Translations under genes and position numbers: made by a program
Shown: positions 43,403 through 51,150 of the stretch, piece by piece
How the letters are laid out: each line of letters starts with the position of its first letter
Numbering within the stretch: position 1 is the first letter of the stretch
Origin: UKL13-2 sp964417885
GTDB taxonomy: Bacteria; Pseudomonadota; Gammaproteobacteria; Burkholderiales; Usitatibacteraceae
Assembly (NCBI GenBank): GCA_964417885.1
Contig: CAYQKN010000001.1
Coordinates: forward strand, 23,522-87,521
Reading direction: 5' to 3'
Length of the DNA: 64,000 nt
Notes under the pieces: model-generated
What the model was told of the DNA's origin: nothing
The model's input: only the letters and a program-made list of their open reading frames with translations
Databases searched by the model: none

Positions 43403-43453
43403 ATGACTTTCAGCAGACAAGTGTGGACGTGGCGATGGCATGACTGGCGTTGA
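43403..43453 (+). CDS. trpL: Trp-rich leader peptide of the trp operon
   Basis: ATG 43403 opens a 16-codon frame, MTFSRQVWTWRWHDWR, ending in TGA at 43451-43453. Four of its nine last codons are TGG. It lies 51 bp before the trpE ATG in the right orientation, the hallmark of a ribosome-mediated attenuator. A ribosome stalling at the Trp codons would cover ACTGGC at 43443-43448. No strong Shine-Dalgarno sequence is seen; CCGGCAA lies seven bases upstream. Confidence 0.75.
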   Translation: MTFSRQVWTWRWHDWR

Positions 43454-43470
43454 ACGCTGCCAGTTGCTGG
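43443..43470 (+). promoter_or_regulatory. Mutually exclusive hairpins following the leader peptide
   Basis: ACTGGC (43443-43448) can pair with GCCAGT (43459-43464), extended by G-C across one bulge. The alternative CCAG (43460-43463) pairs with CTGG (43467-43470) around a TTG loop. The two structures share bases and cannot coexist, as expected of an attenuator. However, no U-rich terminator tract follows, so the outcome might be control of trpE translation or Rho-dependent termination. Confidence 0.5.
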
Positions 43471-43504
43471 TGCCTGTCCATTAAACTTGTTGTGTTGAAA
43501 GATC

Positions 43505-45016
43505 ATGACTGAAACCGCCGAATCACGTTTTGCCGCGCTCGCGGCCCAGGGCTACAACCGTATTCCGGTCACGCTCGAGACCTTTGCCGATCTCGATACG
43601 CCGCTTTCGATTTATCTCAAGCTGGGCAACAAGCCCTTTTCCTACCTGCTTGAGTCTGTCATTGGCGGCGAACGTTTTGGCCGCTATTCGATTATCGGCC
43701 TGCCGGCGCGGGAATGGCTGCGCGTCAGGGGCAAGGAGTGTGCGATTGTTCGCGCCAGGCCGGGCGGGCAGGCGGAGACGCTGGAGCACGTTTTTGTCAG
43801 CGATCCGCTGACCTTTGTCGAGAAGTACCGCAAGCGTTTCAACGCCGCGCCGATCGACGGCGCGCTGCGCTTTGCCGGCGGACTGGCCGGCTATTTCAGC
43901 TACGACACGGTGCGCTACATCGAGCGAAAGCTGGAACTGGACGAACATCAGCAAAAAAAAGACGCCATTGGCGCGCCGGACATCGTGCTGATGCTGTCGG
44001 ACGAGTTGGCGGTGGTCGACAACCTTTCCGGCAAGCTGTACCTGATCGTCTACGCCGACCCGTCGCTGCCGAACGCGTATGTCAATGCGGTCAGGCGTCT
44101 GACCGAATTGCGGCTTGCCCTGCGGCAGCAGGCGCCGTTGCCGGTCTATGTTCCGGGCGGCGGGCACGAACCGCCCGTATCCGAGATTGGCAAGGACGCA
44201 TTTCTCAAGGCGGTGGCCACCTGCAAGCAGTACATCGTCGACGGCGACATCATGCAGGTGCAGATTTCCCAGCGCATCTCGCAGGCCTTCGATGCGCCGC
44301 CGATCAACCTGTATCGCGCGCTGCGGTCGATCAACCCGTCTCCTTACATGTTTTATTTTGACATGGGCGATTTTCATATCGTCGGCGCCTCGCCTGAAAT
44401 CCTGGTGCGGCAGGAAGGCAAGAAGGTCACGGTGCGGCCGATTGCCGGCACCCGCAAGCGCGGTGAAACGGTCGAGCGTGACCGCGAGCTTGAAGCCGAA
44501 CTGCGCAGCGACCCGAAAGAACTTGCCGAGCACCTGATGCTGATCGACCTTGGCCGCAATGACATTGGCCGCATTGCCAAGGTCGGCAGTATCAAGGTCA
44601 CCGAACAGATGGTGGTCGAGCGTTATTCGCACGTCATGCACCTGGTGTCGAATGTCGAGGGCGAGATCCGCGACGATGTCGGCCCGATCGAGCTGCTGCG
44701 CGCCACCTTCCCGGCAGGCACCGTGACCGGTACCCCCAAGGTTCGCGCGATGGAAATCATCGACCAGCTCGAGCCGAGCAAGCGCGGCGTTTATGCCGGG
44801 GCAGCAGGCTACCTCGGCTTCAACGGCAACATGGACCTGGCCATTTCGATCCGTACCGGCGTGGTCCGCGACGGCCGTCTGTATGTGCAGGCGGCGGCGG
44901 GAATTGTTGCCGATTCTGTGCCTGAGCTTGAGTGGCAGGAAACCGAGAACAAGGCGCGCGCCCTGTTGCGGGCGGCCGAAATGGTTTCCACCGGCATCGA
45001 CACCAACCCGTCGTGA
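43505..45016 (+). CDS. trpE: Anthranilate synthase component I
   Basis: TrpE converts chorismate and ammonia to anthranilate, the first committed step of tryptophan synthesis. The 503-residue protein has the feedback-binding element LLESVIGGERFGRYSIIG near residue 40, and chorismate-binding blocks SPEILVRQEGKKVTVRPIAGTRKRG, DLGRNDIGR, FPAGTVTGTPKVRAMEII and YAGAAGYLGFNGNMD. It is preceded by a Trp-rich leader peptide. It is followed after 11 bp by trpG with a good AGGAG site, forming a trpEGDC operon. Confidence 0.98.
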   Translation: MTETAESRFAALAAQGYNRIPVTLETFADLDTPLSIYLKLGNKPFSYLLESVIGGERFGRYSIIGLPAREWLRVRGKECAIVRARPGGQAETLEHVFVSDPLTFVEKYRKRFNAAPIDGALRFAGGLAGYFSYDTVRYIERKLELDEHQQKKDAIGAPDIVLMLSDELAVVDNLSGKLYLIVYADPSLPNAYVNAVRRLTELRLALRQQAPLPVYVPGGGHEPPVSEIGKDAFLKAVATCKQYIVDGDIMQVQISQRISQAFDAPPINLYRALRSINPSPYMFYFDMGDFHIVGASPEILVRQEGKKVTVRPIAGTRKRGETVERDRELEAELRSDPKELAEHLMLIDLGRNDIGRIAKVGSIKVTEQMVVERYSHVMHLVSNVEGEIRDDVGPIELLRATFPAGTVTGTPKVRAMEIIDQLEPSKRGVYAGAAGYLGFNGNMDLAISIRTGVVRDGRLYVQAAAGIVADSVPELEWQETENKARALLRAAEMVSTGIDTNPS

Positions 45017-45027
45017 GGAGATAAATC

Positions 45028-45597
45028 ATGCTGCTCATGATCGACAACTACGACTCCTTCACCTTCAACCTGGTCCAGTATTTCGGTGAGCTGGGAGAGG
45101 ATGTGGTGGTAAAACGCAACGACGAGATCACCCTCGACGACATCGAAAAAATGGCGCCGCAGAGAATCGTCGTCTCGCCGGGGCCTTGCTCGCCGACCGA
45201 AGCCGGCATCTCGGTGCCGGCGATCGGGCGATTTGCCGGCAAGGTGCCGATCCTGGGCGTTTGCCTGGGCCACCAGAGTATCGGGCAGGCCTTTGGCGGG
45301 CGAATCGTCCATGCGAAAACGCTGATGCACGGCAAGACATCGCAGATGACGCATACCGGGGTTGGCGTCTTTGCCGGCCTGCCATCGCCGTACCGCATCA
45401 CCCGCTATCACTCGCTGGTGATCGAGCGCGAGACCTGCCCGTCCTGCCTTGAAATCACCGCATGGACCGATGATGGGGAAATCATGGGGGTGCGGCACAG
45501 GACATTGCCGGTCGAGGGGGTGCAATTCCACCCTGAATCGATCATGACCGAACACGGTCATGCCCTGTTGAAGAATTTTCTGAATGTGAAGGTGTAA
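45028..45597 (+). CDS. trpG: Anthranilate synthase component II (glutamine amidotransferase)
   Basis: TrpG supplies ammonia from glutamine to TrpE. The 189-residue class I amidotransferase starts MLLMIDNYDSFTFNLVQYF and has the nucleophile C79 in GVCLGHQSIGQAFGG, with His and Glu in GVQFHPESI. The oxyanion block VSPGPCSPTEAG is also present. In many Burkholderiales the same subunit also serves 4-amino-4-deoxychorismate synthase. The gene lies between trpE and trpD with gaps of 11 and 2 bp. Confidence 0.98.
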   Translation: MLLMIDNYDSFTFNLVQYFGELGEDVVVKRNDEITLDDIEKMAPQRIVVSPGPCSPTEAGISVPAIGRFAGKVPILGVCLGHQSIGQAFGGRIVHAKTLMHGKTSQMTHTGVGVFAGLPSPYRITRYHSLVIERETCPSCLEITAWTDDGEIMGVRHRTLPVEGVQFHPESIMTEHGHALLKNFLNVKV

Positions 45598-45599
45598 CG

Positions 45600-46628
45600 A
45601 TGTTCAGCCCGCAAGAAGCAATCAACCGCCTGTCTGACAAGCGGGAAATTTTCTACGACGAAATGGTCGACCTGTTTCGCCAGGTGATGGAAGGCAAGGT
45701 TACGCCGGTTCAACTGGCGGCCATCCTGATGGGCCTGCACGTGAAATCCGAATCGGTTTCCGAAATCGCGGCGGCGGCGCAGGTGATGCGCGAGTTTTCA
45801 ACCCGCGTTGAGGTCGGCGACTTGCCGCACCTGGTCGATACCTGCGGAACCGGCGGCGACAAGGCACAAACATTCAACGTTTCAACCGCGGCGGCATTTG
45901 TTGCGGCCGCGGCCGGCGCCCATGTTGCCAAGCATGGCGGGCGGTCAGTTTCGTCCAAATCAGGCAGCGCGGATGTGCTTGAAATGCTCGGCGTCAATCT
46001 GAATCTGTCGCCCGAACAGGTAGCGGCATGCATCAAACAGGTGGGCGTCGGTTTCATGTTCGCGCCGAATCATCATCCGGCGATGAAGTATGCGGCCCCG
46101 GTTCGCAAGGAGCTGGGGATGCGTACCATCCTCAACATCCTCGGCCCGCTGACCAACCCGGCCGGCGCGCCGAATCAGGTGATGGGCGTATTTCACAGTG
46201 ACCTCGTCGGCATCCAGGCGCGGGTGCTCAAGGAGCTTGGCTCGAGTCACGTGATGGTGGTGCACGGCGAAGACGGACTCGATGAAATTACCTTGACCGG
46301 TCCGACCCTGGTGGCGGAACTGAAGCATGGTTTCGTCACCGAGTTCCGGATCGAGCCGAAGCAGTTCGGCCTGGATACCGCGCCAGTCGAATCGATCCGG
46401 GCAAACGACATGGAAGCATCGAAAGCGCTGGTGCTGTCGGTACTGGAAAACGTGCCCGGTCCGGCACGCGATATCGTGTTGCTCAATGCCGGCGCGGCCA
46501 TCTACGTCGCCGGCGTCGCCAGTGACTTGTGGGGCGGCGTCGCCAAGGCGCGCGAGATGATCGAGTCCGGGCGTGCGCGCGCCAAACTGGACGAGCTGGT
46601 CAAATTTACCTCGGCGGTCGAGCGCTGA
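45600..46628 (+). CDS. trpD: Anthranilate phosphoribosyltransferase
   Basis: TrpD joins anthranilate to PRPP. The 342-residue protein has the PRPP loop DTCGTGGDKAQTFNVST near residue 80, followed by KHGGRSVSSKSGSADVLE and the anthranilate-binding FMFAPNHHPAMKYAAPVRKELGMRT. It starts two bases after trpG. The stop and the trpC start overlap (TGATG). Confidence 0.98.
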   Translation: MFSPQEAINRLSDKREIFYDEMVDLFRQVMEGKVTPVQLAAILMGLHVKSESVSEIAAAAQVMREFSTRVEVGDLPHLVDTCGTGGDKAQTFNVSTAAAFVAAAAGAHVAKHGGRSVSSKSGSADVLEMLGVNLNLSPEQVAACIKQVGVGFMFAPNHHPAMKYAAPVRKELGMRTILNILGPLTNPAGAPNQVMGVFHSDLVGIQARVLKELGSSHVMVVHGEDGLDEITLTGPTLVAELKHGFVTEFRIEPKQFGLDTAPVESIRANDMEASKALVLSVLENVPGPARDIVLLNAGAAIYVAGVASDLWGGVAKAREMIESGRARAKLDELVKFTSAVER

Positions 46629-47440
46629 TGTCGGACATCCTGCAGAAGATACTCGCGACCAAGCGGCGGGAGGTGGCGGAGGCCAGGCAACGTGTGTCGC
46701 AAGCCGAACTCGAGGCGCGTGTTCGCGATGCCGGCCCGTTGCGGGATTTTGTCGGCGCCATCCGCGCCAGGCATGCGGCCGGTTTGCCGGCGGTCATTGC
46801 CGAAATCAAGAAAGCCAGTCCCAGCGCGGGGGTTTTTCGCGCCGAGGCAGATGGCCGGTTCGATCCCGGCGAATTCGCCCGCAGTTACGAACAGCATGGC
46901 GCCGCCTGTCTGTCGGTACTGACCGATCGCGATTATTTCCAGGGCTCGGCCGAGGACCTGGTCGCCGCGCGCGCCGCCTGCTCCCTGCCGGTGCTGCGCA
47001 AGGATTTCATCGTCGATCCGTACCAGATCATGGAGGCGCGGGCGATGGGTGCCGATGCCGTGCTATTCATCATGGGTGTAGTGCCGGTCGCCGTATTCCA
47101 GCAATGGGAGCAACTAGCTGTTTCGATGGGCCTGGCGGTGCTGGCGGAGTCTCACAATGCCGACGAGTTGGAGCAGGCGCTTTGCCTTGAAACGTCGTTA
47201 ATTGGCATTAATAATCGTGATTTGACGCGATTTGTGACCGATGTCAACGTTACCCTTGCGCTGCAGAAAATGGTGCCGCCCGAACGGATAATCGTGACAG
47301 AAAGCGGAATTGGCAGTACCGAGACCGCAAGCCGCATGACCGCGGCCGGGGTGAAGACGTTCCTGATCGGTGGCGCGCTGATGGAAGAGTCGAATCCCGG
47401 GCAAAAACTCGCGAGCCTGTTTCCTGGCGGACTGCAATGA
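46628..47440 (+). CDS. trpC: Indole-3-glycerol-phosphate synthase
   Basis: TrpC closes the indole ring from CdRP. The 270-residue TIM-barrel protein has the catalytic Lys in AEIKKASPSAGVF, the second Lys in VLRKDFIVDPYQI, and later IGINNRDLTRF and VTESGIGS. It is monofunctional, without a fused TrpF. The true start is ATG 46628; upstream in-frame ATGs lie inside trpD. The operon ends here; trpF, trpB and trpA are not in the window. No clear terminator follows. Confidence 0.97.
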   Translation: MSDILQKILATKRREVAEARQRVSQAELEARVRDAGPLRDFVGAIRARHAAGLPAVIAEIKKASPSAGVFRAEADGRFDPGEFARSYEQHGAACLSVLTDRDYFQGSAEDLVAARAACSLPVLRKDFIVDPYQIMEARAMGADAVLFIMGVVPVAVFQQWEQLAVSMGLAVLAESHNADELEQALCLETSLIGINNRDLTRFVTDVNVTLALQKMVPPERIIVTESGIGSTETASRMTAAGVKTFLIGGALMEESNPGQKLASLFPGGLQ

Positions 47441-47482
47441 TGAGACTCGCAATGTTGCACAAACGCAACAGCAGGGTCTGGG

Positions 47483-47498
47483 TGTGGCGAATTTCACA
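47483..47498 (+). promoter_or_regulatory. CRP-like inverted repeat upstream of the porin gene
   Basis: TGTGG and TCACA are separated by six bases (CGAATT), nine of ten positions of the CRP/FNR-family consensus TGTGA-N6-TCACA. The site is about 200 bp before the porin start, in a 253-bp spacer that also has GTTGC/GCAAC (47454-47469) and a CCTCTAGAGG palindrome (47633-47642). No good sigma-70 boxes are certain here. Confidence 0.3.
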
Positions 47499-47693
47499 GT
47501 GAACACTTGAGCAAAGGTCCCAAGTTTGGCAATATGGTAGTAGCTTCTCAAAAGATTTCGGCGGTACCTGCGTGGGAGAAGTTGTCGTGAGGTGATAGCT
47601 GGCTGGCCCAAGAAGTCGGCGGTATGACTTGCCTCTAGAGGTTTCCTGCTCTGAAGAATTAAAAAGCCTCAATTTAACCAAAGGAGATTTGTG

Positions 47694-48779
47694 ATGAATA
47701 AGAAATTGATCGCCCTCGCTGTCGCTGGCGCTACGTTCGCCCCGGCAGTCATGGCGCAATCGGCCAATCCGGTTACGCTTTATGGCCGTGTTTATGTCAT
47801 GTTTGAATCCGTCAAGGCCAGTGGCGGCTCGGCGATCCCCGTCGGTAGCCGCACCCGTGTATCTGACCAGTCATCGCTGCTGGGTGTGCGTGGCACGGAA
47901 GATCTGGGCGGCGGTTTGAAGGCGTTCTTCCAGCTCGAAACCGCGTTCCGGCCGGATTCGAACGACACCACGTTCGCCGCCCGCAACAGCGGTGTCGGTC
48001 TGCAAGGTGGCTTCGGCAGCATCCTGCTGGGTCGTTGGGACACCCCGTTCAAGTCGGCAACCATTGCTGTTGACCCGTTTGGTGACCTGACCATCGGCGG
48101 CATCACCGGCGCCGTGAATGATCGCGGCAACTTTGACCGTCGCGAGCAGAACGTATTCCAGTACTGGACCCCGAACTTGAGCGGTTTCGCGGGTCGGTTC
48201 AGCTACTCGGCAAATGAAGGAAAAACCGCCGCGGCGACCAACAACGTCAGCCCGAGCGTGATTTCCGCCAATGTGACCTATACCAAGGGCCCGATCTATG
48301 TCGGTTACGCCTGGGAACGTCATAAGGACATCTACAAGTCCTACGCCGCTGCCGCAGCCAATACCGTTGGTGGCAAGGAAAAAGGCCAGGCTCTGTTTGG
48401 TACCTTCACCTTTGGCCCGATCAAGCTTGGCGCCATCACGGAGAAGTTTGAAAAGAGCAGCGGTACTGCCGCACGCGTGACGGACATGAAGGCCAACATG
48501 GTTAACGTGACCTACACCGCCGGCAAGAACCAGTTCGTTTACCAGCATGCGCGCTCGAAAGATGGTGATGTGAGCACGGCAGCCGTTCAGCCGGATTGCA
48601 AGATCAATTCCGTTGCCTACTTCTACAACTTCAGCCGTCGCACCTCGTTCCTGGGCCAGTACACCAAGGTCGCAAACAACGCGGCCGGCCGTTGCAACTT
48701 CGGCTCCAACGCGTTGACGCTGAATGGTCCGGATCAGGATCCGACCGGTTTCGCTGCTGGCTTCCGCCACACGTTCTAA
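47694..48779 (+). CDS. General porin, Omp32/OmpC-like betaproteobacterial trimeric family
   Basis: The 361-residue precursor has a signal peptide (KKLIALAVAGATFAPAVMA) cut before QSANPVTLYGRVYVMFES, the typical first beta-strand of Gram-negative porins. The PEFLE-like turn region is SRTRVSDQSSLLGVRGTEDLGGGLKAFFQLE. The C-terminus ends GFAAGFRHTF with the terminal Phe required for Bam recognition. A 16-stranded barrel with anion-type selectivity would be expected for the family. AAGGAG lies seven bases before ATG 47694, which I prefer to the GTG three bases earlier. It is monocistronic, with a strong terminator. Confidence 0.95.
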   Translation: MNKKLIALAVAGATFAPAVMAQSANPVTLYGRVYVMFESVKASGGSAIPVGSRTRVSDQSSLLGVRGTEDLGGGLKAFFQLETAFRPDSNDTTFAARNSGVGLQGGFGSILLGRWDTPFKSATIAVDPFGDLTIGGITGAVNDRGNFDRREQNVFQYWTPNLSGFAGRFSYSANEGKTAAATNNVSPSVISANVTYTKGPIYVGYAWERHKDIYKSYAAAAANTVGGKEKGQALFGTFTFGPIKLGAITEKFEKSSGTAARVTDMKANMVNVTYTAGKNQFVYQHARSKDGDVSTAAVQPDCKINSVAYFYNFSRRTSFLGQYTKVANNAAGRCNFGSNALTLNGPDQDPTGFAAGFRHTF

Positions 48780-48808
48780 GCAAGCGAATCAGCAAAGTAG
48801 TCTTGATG

Positions 48809-48837
48809 CGGGCACCTTCGGGTGCCCGTTTCTTTTT
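48809..48837 (+). terminator. Porin terminator with TTCG tetraloop
   Basis: CGGGCACC and GGTGCCCG form a perfect 8-bp stem with the very stable TTCG loop, followed by TTTCTTTTT. The T tract merges directly into the TATAAT box used for coq7. Confidence 0.93.
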
Positions 48838-48842
48838 ATAAT
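48837..48842 (+). promoter_or_regulatory. -10 box of coq7, implying a leaderless transcript
   Basis: A perfect TATAAT ends six bases before the coq7 ATG (48849), so the usual start distance puts the first transcribed base at the A of the start codon. The region expected to hold the -35 box is the porin terminator hairpin, and no good -35 match is seen. No Shine-Dalgarno sequence precedes the ATG. Confidence 0.55.
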
Positions 48843-48848
48843 GCTTGG

Positions 48849-49487
48849 ATGAATATTGTCGATCAACTGATTTGTGAACTGGATGAGGGGCTACGGACGG
48901 TGTTCGCACAGTCGCACGCAAAGCGTCCCGTTCCGCGGCCGGCGACCGGCGCCATGGCTGAAACCGCGGAACTGACGGCCGCCTCGGCACAGGAATCGAT
49001 ACGCCTGATGCGGGTAAACCACTGCGGCGAGGTCTGCGCCCAGGCGCTTTACCAGGGGCAGGCAATGGTTGCCCGTTCCGCCGCTACCAGGCAACTGCTG
49101 CTGACGGCAGCCAATGAAGAGCGTGACCATCTGGCCTGGTGCGAATCGCGCCTGGACAGCCTCGGTGGAAGCACCAGCCGGCTCAGCCCCTTGTTTTACG
49201 CGGGTTCCTTTGGGCTGGGCGTTGCATCTGGCCTGCTGGGTGATCGATGGAGCCTGGGCTTTCTGGTCGAAACCGAACGTCAGGTTGAAGCGCATCTGGA
49301 CGAACATCTGCAGCATATCCCGACCGACGATGCGCCGAGCCGGGCGATCCTGGAAGCCATGCGCGATGATGAAATCCGGCACGGTCAGTCAGGAGTCGAC
49401 CATGGCGCCCGCCAGCTGCCTGGCCCGGTCAGGGGGGCGATGAAGGTCGTCTCGCGCTTGATGACGCGCAGCAGCTACTGGGTCTGA
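48849..49487 (+). CDS. coq7: 3-demethoxyubiquinol 3-hydroxylase (COQ7/CLK-1 type)
   Basis: COQ7 is a di-iron carboxylate enzyme that performs the C6 hydroxylation of ubiquinone synthesis, replacing UbiF. The 212-residue protein has the ligand pattern of two ExxH-type half sites: NHCGEVCAQALYQGQ, ANEERDHLAWCE, VETERQVEAHLDEHL and DDEIRHGQ. It peripherally associates with the inner membrane in the family. It appears to be transcribed from a -10 box placed right before the ATG. A hairpin (GCCGGCT/AGCCGGC at 49511-49535) follows and may be a weak terminator shared with the convergent OsmC gene. Confidence 0.95.
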   Translation: MNIVDQLICELDEGLRTVFAQSHAKRPVPRPATGAMAETAELTAASAQESIRLMRVNHCGEVCAQALYQGQAMVARSAATRQLLLTAANEERDHLAWCESRLDSLGGSTSRLSPLFYAGSFGLGVASGLLGDRWSLGFLVETERQVEAHLDEHLQHIPTDDAPSRAILEAMRDDEIRHGQSGVDHGARQLPGPVRGAMKVVSRLMTRSSYWV

Positions 49488-49545
49488 ACCACCGCCGCAT
49501 TCGGAGAAACGCCGGCTTGCATGTTGGCAGCCGGCATGTGTTTGT

Positions 49546-49968
49546 TTATGCGCCGGCGGCGCGAATTTCAAAATCGTGCGTGACCTCGGCCGTTTTCGCC
49601 AGCATGGCGGAGGCCGAGCAATACACTTCAGCAGATAGTTTTATCGCGCGCTCAACCTTGGCCGGATTCAGGCCGTTTCCCGTAACAACAAAGTGAAAAT
49701 GAATACGGGTAAAGACTTTCGGGTCAGTGTGTGCTCGCTCAGCCTGCAATTCGACGACGCAATCAGTGATGGGTTCACGTCCCTTGCGAAGGATATGGAT
49801 GACGTCAAAGGCACTGCATGCCCCGGTGCCAATCAAGACTGTTTCCATTGGTCGCGGGCCGAGATTCCTGCCGCCGGATTCAGGCGAGCCGTCCATGACC
49901 AAGGCGTGGCCACTCTCGGTTTCACCGACAAATGCCACGTTTTCAATCCATTTGATGCGTGCTTTCAC
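49546..49968 (-). CDS. OsmC-family protein (YhfA-like)
   Basis: The 140-residue protein has the two redox-active Cys of the OsmC/Ohr superfamily: GTGACSAFDVIHILRKGR, and SAEVYCSASAMLAKTAEV. The wording of the second motif and the length fit the YhfA subfamily rather than Ohr. The superfamily reduces organic hydroperoxides using thiols, but YhfA members are not well characterised. A perfect AGGAGG on the minus strand seven bases upstream fixes the GTG at 49968. The gene lies between coq7 and rplM, as is common in Burkholderiales. Confidence 0.9.
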   Translation of the reverse strand: MKARIKWIENVAFVGETESGHALVMDGSPESGGRNLGPRPMETVLIGTGACSAFDVIHILRKGREPITDCVVELQAERAHTDPKVFTRIHFHFVVTGNGLNPAKVERAIKLSAEVYCSASAMLAKTAEVTHDFEIRAAGA

Positions 49969-50046
49969 GATCTGCCTCCTGGTTGCGATCGGAGTATAGC
50001 GAACCGCGCCAGTCGCAGCAGGTTGACGCCAATCGTCAATCAAGGT

Positions 50047-50076
50047 TTGACACGGAGTCATTGAATTTATTATAAT
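50047..50076 (+). promoter_or_regulatory. Strong promoter of rplM-rpsI
   Basis: A perfect -35 TTGACA (50047-50052) and a perfect -10 TATAAT (50071-50076) are separated by 18 bp. The start should be near 50083, giving a leader of about 120 nt before rplM. Confidence 0.85.
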
Positions 50077-50086
50077 TTTCAGTTCT

Positions 50087-50162
50087 GCCAAGTACTCCCC
50101 GTTTGCTTGGCGACGGCATTTGCCACCGGCACGACGTCCAATCGGCGCCGGATGCGGCAAAT
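50087..50162 (+). promoter_or_regulatory. Structured 5' leader of rplM
   Basis: Two hairpins can be read in the leader: GCCAAG (50087-50092) with CTTGGC (50106-50111), and ATTTGCC (50118-50124) with GGCAAAT (50156-50162), the latter enclosing CCGGC/GCCGG (50126-50130 with 50147-50151). E. coli L13 represses its own operon through a structured leader, so this is a candidate L13 binding site. The identity of the structures is not established. Confidence 0.45.
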
Positions 50163-50202
50163 CAAATTACAAGCAACCCCAAGCCAATTAGCGAGTACAG
50201 CA

Positions 50203-50631
50203 ATGAAAACCTTTTCTGCCAAACCCCATGAAGTCGTGCACGGGTGGTATCACGTCGATGCGACCGACCTCGTTCTAGGCCGTCTGGCCGCCGAAGTGGC
50301 ATCGCGCCTGCGCGGCAAGCACAAGCCTGAATTCACACCGCACGTTGACACCGGCGATTTCATCGTCGTGACCAACGTGGAAAAGATCCGCGTGACGGGC
50401 AACAAAGCCGAAGACAAGAAGTATTTCCGCCATTCCGGCTATCCCGGCGGCATCTACGAAACCAACTTCAACAAGCTGCAGCAGAAGCATCCCGAGCGCG
50501 TCCTCGAAAAGGCCGTCAAGGGCATGCTGCCGAAAGGCCCCCTGGGCTACGCGATGATCAAGAAGCTGAAGATGTATGCCGGTAGCACGCATCCCCACAG
50601 CGCCCAGCAACCTAAAGAACTCAAGATCTAA
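50203..50631 (+). CDS. rplM: 50S ribosomal protein L13
   Basis: L13 is an early assembly protein of the large subunit. The 142-residue protein starts MKTFSAKPHEVVHGWYHVDA and has DLVLGRLAAEVASRLRGKHKPEFTPH and the C-terminal GSTHPHSAQQPKELKI, identical in length to E. coli L13. The start at 50203 is the only one giving this N-terminus. The promoter and leader lie directly upstream and rpsI follows after 12 bp. Confidence 0.98.
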   Translation: MKTFSAKPHEVVHGWYHVDATDLVLGRLAAEVASRLRGKHKPEFTPHVDTGDFIVVTNVEKIRVTGNKAEDKKYFRHSGYPGGIYETNFNKLQQKHPERVLEKAVKGMLPKGPLGYAMIKKLKMYAGSTHPHSAQQPKELKI

Positions 50632-50643
50632 GGAACCGCAATC

Positions 50644-51036
50644 ATGGTAGGCAAATATCATTACGGAACGGGCCGCCGCAAAAATGCGGTGGCACGTGTT
50701 TTCATGAAGCCGGGCAAGGGCGACATCGTCGTCAATGACAAGCCCCTGGATGTGTATTTTTCCCGCGAAACCGGCCGCATGGTTGTGCGTCAGCCGCTGG
50801 AACTGGTGGGCAGTGTCGACAAGTTCGACATCATGGTCAATGTTTTTGGCGGTGGCGAATCTGGCCAGGCCGGCGCGGTTCGGCACGGCATTACCCGCGC
50901 CCTGATTGATTTTGACGCCAACCTCAAGCCGCAACTGTCCAAAGCCGGCTTTGTGACACGCGACGCACGCGAAGTCGAGCGCAAGAAGGTCGGCCTGCAC
51001 AAAGCGCGTCGCCGCAAACAGTTCTCGAAGCGCTAG
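50644..51036 (+). CDS. rpsI: 30S ribosomal protein S9
   Basis: S9 lies in the 30S head with its C-terminal tail reaching the P site. The 130-residue protein has YHYGTGRRKNAVARVFMKPGKG at the start and the basic C-terminus KKVGLHKARRRKQFSKR, ending with the Ser-Lys-Arg tail that contacts P-site tRNA. AAGGA overlaps the rplM stop. A strong terminator follows. Confidence 0.98.
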   Translation: MVGKYHYGTGRRKNAVARVFMKPGKGDIVVNDKPLDVYFSRETGRMVVRQPLELVGSVDKFDIMVNVFGGGESGQAGAVRHGITRALIDFDANLKPQLSKAGFVTRDAREVERKKVGLHKARRRKQFSKR

Positions 51037-51069
51037 GCGTTATCGCATCGCTGCGCGTCGTCAGCCTGG

Positions 51070-51097
51070 AAAAAGCCGCTGCATGCGGCTTTTTCCC
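51070..51097 (+). terminator. Terminator of rplM-rpsI
   Basis: AAAAAGCCGC and GCGGCTTTTT form a 10-bp perfect stem with loop TGCAT, followed by CCCCTTTT. It lies 33 bp after the rpsI stop. Confidence 0.9.
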
Positions 51098-51150
51098 CTT
51101 TTGACGAGAAGAGTTCCCGTGGCTTTCCCGCCCCCGAAGGCAATCATCCG

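Noticed and set aside
47633..47642. CCTCTAGAGG palindrome before the porin as an operator
   Set aside because: Ten-base palindromes of this kind are expected by chance in a window of this size, and it lies within the presumed leader.
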